Shown: positions 59,999 to 64,000 of the stretch, piece by piece
Layout: each line of letters opens with the position of its first letter
Numbering within the stretch: position 1 is the stretch's first letter
From: Streptomyces hiroshimensis
GTDB lineage: Bacteria; Actinomycetota; Actinomycetes; Streptomycetales; Streptomycetaceae
Direction: 5' to 3'
Length of the DNA: 64,000 bases
Assembly: GCF_014650335.1 (NCBI RefSeq)
Contig: NZ_BMUT01000005.1
Coordinates: 313,744 to 377,743, forward strand
Position numbers and translations under genes: made by a program
Notes under the pieces: generated by a model
What the model saw: the letters and a program-made list of their open reading frames with translations, nothing else
Databases searched by the model: none
What the model was told of the DNA's origin: nothing

Positions 59999-60844
59999 TC
60001 ACGGCATGGCCTTCCGCGCGGTGGCGAAGCGGGGGCGGTTGTTCAGGTCGGGGTGGTCGGCGGCGTCGGCCCAGCCGCGCTCCTCCGTGAAGATCCACGG
60101 GACCTGGCCGCCCTGGGTGTCGGCGTGCTCGATGACGACGACGCCGCCCGGGCGCAGCAGCCGGTGGGCGGTGCGCTCGATGCCGCGGATGGTGTCGAGG
60201 CCGTCCTCGCCGGAGAACAGGGCGAGCTGCGGGTCGTGGTCGCGGGCCTCGGGGGCGACGTACTCCCACTCGGTGAGCGGGATGTACGGGGGGTTGCTGA
60301 CGACGAGGTCGACCTGGCCGTCGAGCTCGGGCAGGGCGGTGAGGGCGTCGCCGTGGTGGAGGGTCACGCGGGAGCCCTCGGTGTTCTTGCGGGCCCAGCC
60401 GAGGGCGGTCTCGTCCAGCTCGACGGCGTGCACGCGCGAGCGGGGCACTTCCTGGGCGAGGGCGAGGGCGATGGCGCCGGAGCCGGTGCACAGGTCGACG
60501 ATCAGGGGCTCGACGACGTCCATGGCCCGTACGGCGTCTATGGCCCAGCCGACGACCGACTCGGTCTCGGGGCGGGGGACGAAGACGCCGGGGCCGACCT
60601 GGAGCTCCAGGTAGCGGAAGAAGGCGCGGCCGGTGATGTGCTGGAGGGGCTCCCGGGCCTCGCGGCGGGCGACGGCCTCCCAGTAGCGGGCGTCGAAGTC
60701 GGCGTCCGCGACCAGGTGCAGCTCACCCCGCTTGACGCCGTGCACGAAGGCGGCGAGCTCCTCCGCGTCGAAGCGCGGAGAAGGTACGCCGGCGTCGGCC
60801 AGCCGCTGAGTGGCTTGCGCCACTTCGGCGAGCAGCAGATTCAC
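59999..60844 (-). CDS. prmC: peptide chain release factor N5-glutamine methyltransferase
   Basis: 281 residues from the GTG at 60844 (GAGAGG ribosome binding site). It methylates the Gln of the GGQ motif of RF1 and RF2 with S-adenosylmethionine. Domain order is an N-terminal helical domain, a conserved FVPRPETE and the methyltransferase core with VDLCTGSGAIALALA and the NPPYI motif. It lies 98 nt downstream of its substrate gene prfA, the usual order. A long frame that seems to fuse it to prfA is a frame-shifted reading of prfA and is not real. Confidence 0.95.
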   Translation of the reverse strand: MNLLLAEVAQATQRLADAGVPSPRFDAEELAAFVHGVKRGELHLVADADFDARYWEAVARREAREPLQHITGRAFFRYLELQVGPGVFVPRPETESVVGWAIDAVRAMDVVEPLIVDLCTGSGAIALALAQEVPRSRVHAVELDETALGWARKNTEGSRVTLHHGDALTALPELDGQVDLVVSNPPYIPLTEWEYVAPEARDHDPQLALFSGEDGLDTIRGIERTAHRLLRPGGVVVIEHADTQGGQVPWIFTEERGWADAADHPDLNNRPRFATARKAMP

Positions 60845-60942
60845 AGTGGTCCTCTCGCGTCTTCGAATCGTCGTCTCCCGGCGCCGGGCGGCCCCGCCTG
60901 CGGGGTCGTCCGGCGGCCGCGGACGGGCTTCTCGGTCTTCGG

Positions 60943-62022
60943 TCAGCCCGCGGCGGCGAGCTTGGCGGCGGAGTCGGCGTCCACGCACGCCTGGATCATC
61001 GGGTCCAGCTCGCCGTCGAGCACCTGGTCCAAGTTGTACGCCTTGAAGCCGACGCGGTGGTCCGAGATGCGGTTTTCCGGGAAGTTGTACGTCCGGATCT
61101 TCTCGGAGCGGTCGACGGTGCGCACCTGGCTGCGGCGGGCGTCGGCGGCCTCGGCCTCGGCCTTCTCCTGGGCCGCGGCGAGCAGCCGCGAGCGCAGGAT
61201 GCGCAGGGCCTGCTCCTTGTTCTGGAGCTGGCTCTTCTCGTTCTGGCAGGAGGCGACGACGCCGGTCGGCAGGTGGGTGATGCGGACCGCGGAGTCGGTG
61301 GTGTTGACGGACTGGCCGCCGGGGCCGGAGGAGCGGTAGACGTCGATGCGCAGATCGTTCATGTTGATCTCGACGTCGACCTCCTCGGCCTCGGGCGTGA
61401 CGAGCACGCCGGCGGCGGAGGTGTGGATGCGGCCCTGGGACTCGGTGGCCGGCACGCGCTGGACGCGGTGGACTCCGCCCTCGTACTTCAGCCGGGCCCA
61501 CACGCCCTGGCCGGGCTCGGTGGCGCCGTTGCCGCCCTTGGTCTTCACCGCGACCTGGACGTCCTTGTAGCCGCCGAGCTCGGACTCGGTGGAGTCGATG
61601 ATCTCGGTCTTCCAGCCGACGCGCTCGGCGTAGCGCAGGTACATGCGCAGCAGGTCGCCGGCGAACAGCGCGGACTCGTCGCCGCCCGCACCGGCCTTGA
61701 TCTCGAGGATGACGTCCTTGTCGTCGCTGGGGTCGCGCGGGACGAGGAGCAGGCGGAGCTTCTCGGTGAGCTCCTCGCGCTGCTTCTCCAGGTCCTTGAC
61801 CTCGGCGGCGAAGTCGGGATCGTCGGCGGCGAACTCGCGAGCGGTCTCGATGTCGTCCCCGGCCTGCTTCCAGGAGCGGTAGGTCCCGACGATCGGCGTC
61901 AGCTCGGCGTAGCGCTTGTTGAGCTTGCGGGCATTGGCCTGGTCCGCGTGCACGGCGGGGTCGGCGAGCCGCTTCTCGAGGTCGGCGTGCTCGCCGATCA
62001 GTTCCTCGACTGCCTCGAACAT
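60943..62022 (-). CDS. prfA: peptide chain release factor 1
   Basis: 359 residues. It reads UAA and UAG stop codons through PAT (191-193) and triggers peptide release with GGQ (235-237); Gln237 is the PrmC target. The ATG has AGGGAAAC upstream. rpmE precedes it by 106 nt. Confidence 0.99.
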   Translation of the reverse strand: MFEAVEELIGEHADLEKRLADPAVHADQANARKLNKRYAELTPIVGTYRSWKQAGDDIETAREFAADDPDFAAEVKDLEKQREELTEKLRLLLVPRDPSDDKDVILEIKAGAGGDESALFAGDLLRMYLRYAERVGWKTEIIDSTESELGGYKDVQVAVKTKGGNGATEPGQGVWARLKYEGGVHRVQRVPATESQGRIHTSAAGVLVTPEAEEVDVEINMNDLRIDVYRSSGPGGQSVNTTDSAVRITHLPTGVVASCQNEKSQLQNKEQALRILRSRLLAAAQEKAEAEAADARRSQVRTVDRSEKIRTYNFPENRISDHRVGFKAYNLDQVLDGELDPMIQACVDADSAAKLAAAG

Positions 62023-62128
62023 GGGGTTTCCCTAGCTGCTGGAAGTGACGGGCCTGCTGGACGACAAAGCGCCGGTCCGGTCGCCCTCGCATACGGGAGG
62101 GCGACCGAGGACCGGCGCCTGCGGGTCG

Positions 62129-62350
62129 CTACTTCTTGGCAGCGGCGGCCTTGCCGAAGCGGGCCTCGAAGCGGGCCACGCGGCCACCGGTGTCGAGGAT
62201 CTTCTGCTTGCCCGTGTAGAACGGGTGGCACTCGGAGCACACGTCGGCACGGATGGTGCCGTCGTTGACGGTGCTACGCGTGGTGAACGAGGCGCCACAG
62301 GTGCAGCTGACCTGGGTCTCGACGTACTCCGGGTGGATGTCGCGCTTCAA
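62129..62350 (-). CDS. rpmE: 50S ribosomal protein bL31, zinc (C+) form
   Basis: 73 residues from a TTG start at 62350 with AGGAG upstream. Cys16, Cys18, Cys38 and Cys41 form the zinc site, so it is the C+ type that zinc-starved Streptomyces replace with a C- paralogue under Zur control. It is followed by prfA. Confidence 0.96.
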   Translation of the reverse strand: MKRDIHPEYVETQVSCTCGASFTTRSTVNDGTIRADVCSECHPFYTGKQKILDTGGRVARFEARFGKAAAAKK

Positions 62351-62496
62351 GGGGTTCTCCTAGGTTCGGGAGGGCTCCGGGTCGTAGAGGCGGGATTGCC
62401 TTACGTGAACCGGGGCCGACGGACCAGTTTGCCAGTACTGGCCGCATCCCCCAAAACGGGAGGTCGCGGCCGGTTATTCCCAAGGGTCCCCAAGGG

Positions 62497-63615
62497 TCAC
62501 CTGACGACGTCGTCGGCGCCCGTCCTGGTGCCCGCGCCGTCCTTGAGGGCGGACTCCGGAATGGGCTGGTCCGCGCGGAGCGCCGTCCAGATCTCCTCGC
62601 TCGCCTCCGTCAACGGAATCACCCGGTTGTGGTCGGCGGGGTCGTCACCCACCGGCAGCGTCACCATGTGCATGTCGCCCGAGCCGATGCCCTTGAGGCC
62701 GTTCGCGAAGGAGTACAGCTTGTCGACCGAGGCCAGCTCGCGGTCGGTGGTGAGCGCCTTGGTGGCGGTGTCGGCGATCCCGTAGAGGCGGGTGGGGCTG
62801 GTGAAGACGCCGACCTGCTTGACCTGGTCCAGCAGCGCCTTGATGAACGCCTGCTGGAGCTTGATCCGGCCGAGGTCGCTGCCGTCGCCGACCGCCTTGC
62901 GGGTGCGCACGAGGCCGAGGGACTGCTCGCCGTTCAGCTTGTGCGTGCCGGCGGCGAGGTCGAGGTGGCTCGACTTGTCGTGGATCGCCTTGGTGGTGGT
63001 GACTTCCACGCCGCCCAGCTTGTCGATGAGCTTCTGGAAGCCGGCGAAGTCGACCTCCAGGTAGTGGTCCATACGGATCTGGGTCATCGCCTCGACGGTC
63101 TTGACCGCGCACACCGCGCCACCGATGGAGTACGCCTCGTTGAACTGCCCGCGCTTGACCGCCGGGCTGGTCTTGCCCTCGGGGGTCTTGCACTCGGGCC
63201 GGGCGACGATGGTGTCGCGCGGGATCGAGACGACGCTGGCCTTCTTGTGACCCGCGTAGACATGGACGATCATCGCCGTGTCGGAGCGGGAGCTGCCCTC
63301 GTCCCGTCCGTACTTGCCGTTGTCGCCGGCCCGGGAGTCCGAGCCGAGGACGAGGATGTCCTGCGAGCCGTTGTCGACGTTCTCCGGCCGGTTCTTGCCC
63401 AGGGCCGCGTTGATGTCGACGCTGCTGAGGTTCCCGTTGAACTTGTAGTAGAGGAACCCTGCCCCGGCACCGCCCGCGAGGACGACGCCGGTGGCCGTCC
63501 AGGCGGCTATTCGCCAGCCCTTGCGGCGGGGGCGGGCCTTGCGACGCCGGCCGCGGGTCCCGCCGGCACGGCGGCGGTGCGAACCCGCTGACGTGCCGCT
63601 GCTCTCGTCGGCCAT
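62497..63615 (-). CDS. LCP (LytR-CpsA-Psr) family cell-wall glycopolymer ligase
   Basis: 372 residues. Arg/Lys-rich cytoplasmic head (to about residue 33), one membrane segment (35-57) and an extracellular LCP domain with ILVLGSDSRAGD, DTAMIVHV, SIPRDT, DHYLEVDFAGFQKLID, a Gly-Gly-Val-Glu-Val and LVRTRKAVGDGSDLGR. These enzymes attach teichoic-acid-like polymers to peptidoglycan. The ATG has a GAGGAG ribosome binding site. A WecA-like enzyme 5.3 kb downstream could supply lipid-linked substrate. 322 nt separate it from rho. Confidence 0.93.
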   Translation of the reverse strand: MADESSGTSAGSHRRRAGGTRGRRRKARPRRKGWRIAAWTATGVVLAGGAGAGFLYYKFNGNLSSVDINAALGKNRPENVDNGSQDILVLGSDSRAGDNGKYGRDEGSSRSDTAMIVHVYAGHKKASVVSIPRDTIVARPECKTPEGKTSPAVKRGQFNEAYSIGGAVCAVKTVEAMTQIRMDHYLEVDFAGFQKLIDKLGGVEVTTTKAIHDKSSHLDLAAGTHKLNGEQSLGLVRTRKAVGDGSDLGRIKLQQAFIKALLDQVKQVGVFTSPTRLYGIADTATKALTTDRELASVDKLYSFANGLKGIGSGDMHMVTLPVGDDPADHNRVIPLTEASEEIWTALRADQPIPESALKDGAGTRTGADDVVR

Positions 63616-63937
63616 GCGCTCCTCAGTCCTCCACGGTCTCCCGGTATCGCTCCGGCTTGCCCCCCTGCGCTGATTGACGGGGAAGTCTGCGACAGGGTTG
63701 CACAGCGGATTCTGAGGACTGCCTTAGAAACGCTCCGCCGGACGGAGCGGCAAGTGATCTCTACTACCCCTCGCCACCTGCGATTTCGGCCAATTGAAAG
63801 GCACCGGTTCCGGCCATTGGGGAGCCACTCGCCTGTGGCGCAGATCTCAGAATGTCACAGGAAGATCACGGCGGAGGCCCCCCGTCACCGAGGTGACGAG
63901 GGGCCTCCTTGAGCCTGCGCGATTACCGCGATACGGA
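63616..63937. other. control region between rho and the LCP gene
   Basis: 322 nt without a gene. It holds the rho terminator (listed separately) and a CGCTCCG-N5-CGGAGCG hairpin (63731-63749) followed on the minus strand by TTTCTAA, in what is probably the LCP mRNA leader. The promoter of the LCP gene must lie here; I see no clear hexamers. Confidence 0.5.
63873..63908 (-). terminator. rho terminator hairpin
   Basis: GGAGGCCCC/GGGGCCTCC 9-bp stem with an inner CGTCAC/GTGACG stem, one mismatch between, no T-tract; 30 nt after the rho stop. Confidence 0.75.
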
Positions 63938-64000
63938 TCAGTCGTTGCCGTTGCCCGAGGAGGGCGTGGTCTTCGCGATCTGCATCAGGAACTCGGCGTT
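63938..64000 (-). CDS. rho: transcription termination factor Rho, C-terminal end (partial)
   Basis: Only the last 20 codons are in the window, reading NAEFLMQIAKTTPSSGNGND and then TGA. EFLMQIAKT is the conserved Rho C-terminus, and rho next to an LCP gene, rpmE and prfA is the standard Streptomyces order. The gene continues beyond base 64000. Confidence 0.85.
   Translation of the reverse strand, partial: NAEFLMQIAKTTPSSGNGND

Noticed and set aside
59999..62092. 697-codon frame that appears to fuse a protein to PrmC
   Set aside because: The N-terminal part reads prfA in the wrong frame and is Arg-rich nonsense; prmC starts at the GTG at 60844 with a ribosome binding site.

Overview
The window is a high-GC, densely coded stretch of an actinobacterial chromosome, almost certainly Streptomyces or a close relative. 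The evidence is the strong G/C third-position bias, frequent GTG and TTG starts, leaderless promoters, the coiled-coil pair Scy-FilP, the SCO5389-family gene next to nucS, and a gene order (ackA-pyk ... icmA ... meaB-thiolase-mce-scy-filP ... nucS ... chiS-chiR-chiC ... atp operon ... prfA-rpmE-LCP-rho) that matches the core region of Streptomyces chromosomes as I remember it. I see no rRNA, tRNA, CRISPR array, prophage, transposase or integron. This is a core region, so novelty has to be sought in small structures and unusual residues rather than in an inserted island.

Layout. 0-2.8 kb: acetate kinase and pyruvate kinase. 2.85-5.3 kb: a three-gene minus-strand operon of surface or secreted proteins (DUF6230, DUF6114, a Pro/Ser-rich secreted protein). 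5.9-9.4 kb: a thioredoxin-TPR chaperone, a divergent TetR regulator and the large subunit of isobutyryl-CoA mutase. 9.6-14.1 kb: two DUF3817 membrane proteins, a MarR regulator, an MFS exporter with a divergent winged-helix regulator, and an MTH1187-type thiamine-binding protein. 14.2-16.9 kb: three overlapping AIM24 genes and a MarR regulator. 16.9-19.9 kb: an unusual class A penicillin-binding protein and a secreted ricin-fold protein.

20-22.8 kb: MeaB, an acetyl-CoA acetyltransferase and methylmalonyl-CoA epimerase. With IcmA (7.7 kb), 3-hydroxybutyryl-CoA dehydrogenase (40.4 kb) and a cobalamin adenosyltransferase (41.5 kb) they form a dispersed C3/C4 acyl-CoA module dependent on coenzyme B12. 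23-28.7 kb: the polarity/cytoskeletal genes scy and filP. 28.8-33.7 kb: two paralogous ABC transporter pairs around a conserved hypothetical gene. 33.8-36.7 kb: a small zinc-binding protein, a luciferase-like monooxygenase, an SCO5389-family protein and the mismatch endonuclease NucS. 36.8-40.2 kb: a large membrane-anchored STAND-like ATPase behind a STAS protein.

42-47 kb: a membrane protein and the two-component system ChiS-ChiR followed by a multidomain chitinase whose promoter carries the expected pair of 12-bp direct repeats. 47.2 kb to the end, all minus strand: DUF2550, atpIBEFHAGDC (reading atpI to atpC), a WecA/MraY-like phosphoglycosyl transferase, glyA, a low-molecular-weight phosphatase-like protein, TsaC/Sua5, PrmC, RF1, bL31, an LCP-family protein and the last 20 codons of rho.

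Most notable observations: a phosphatase-like protein with Ser in place of the catalytic Cys; a penicillin-binding protein with two altered transpeptidase motifs; a membrane-tethered ATPase with Arg in place of the P-loop Lys; two Crp-type sites (before the atp operon and in a divergent control region); perfect operator-like palindromes before the tetR gene and icmA; perfect 44-48 nt palindromes between genes; and at least eight genes with a -10 hexamer 6-8 nt before the start codon, implying leaderless mRNAs. I did not find a convincing wholly new multi-gene system. The best candidates for undescribed biology are the DUF6230-DUF6114-secreted protein operon, the AIM24 trio and the STAS-ATPase pair.
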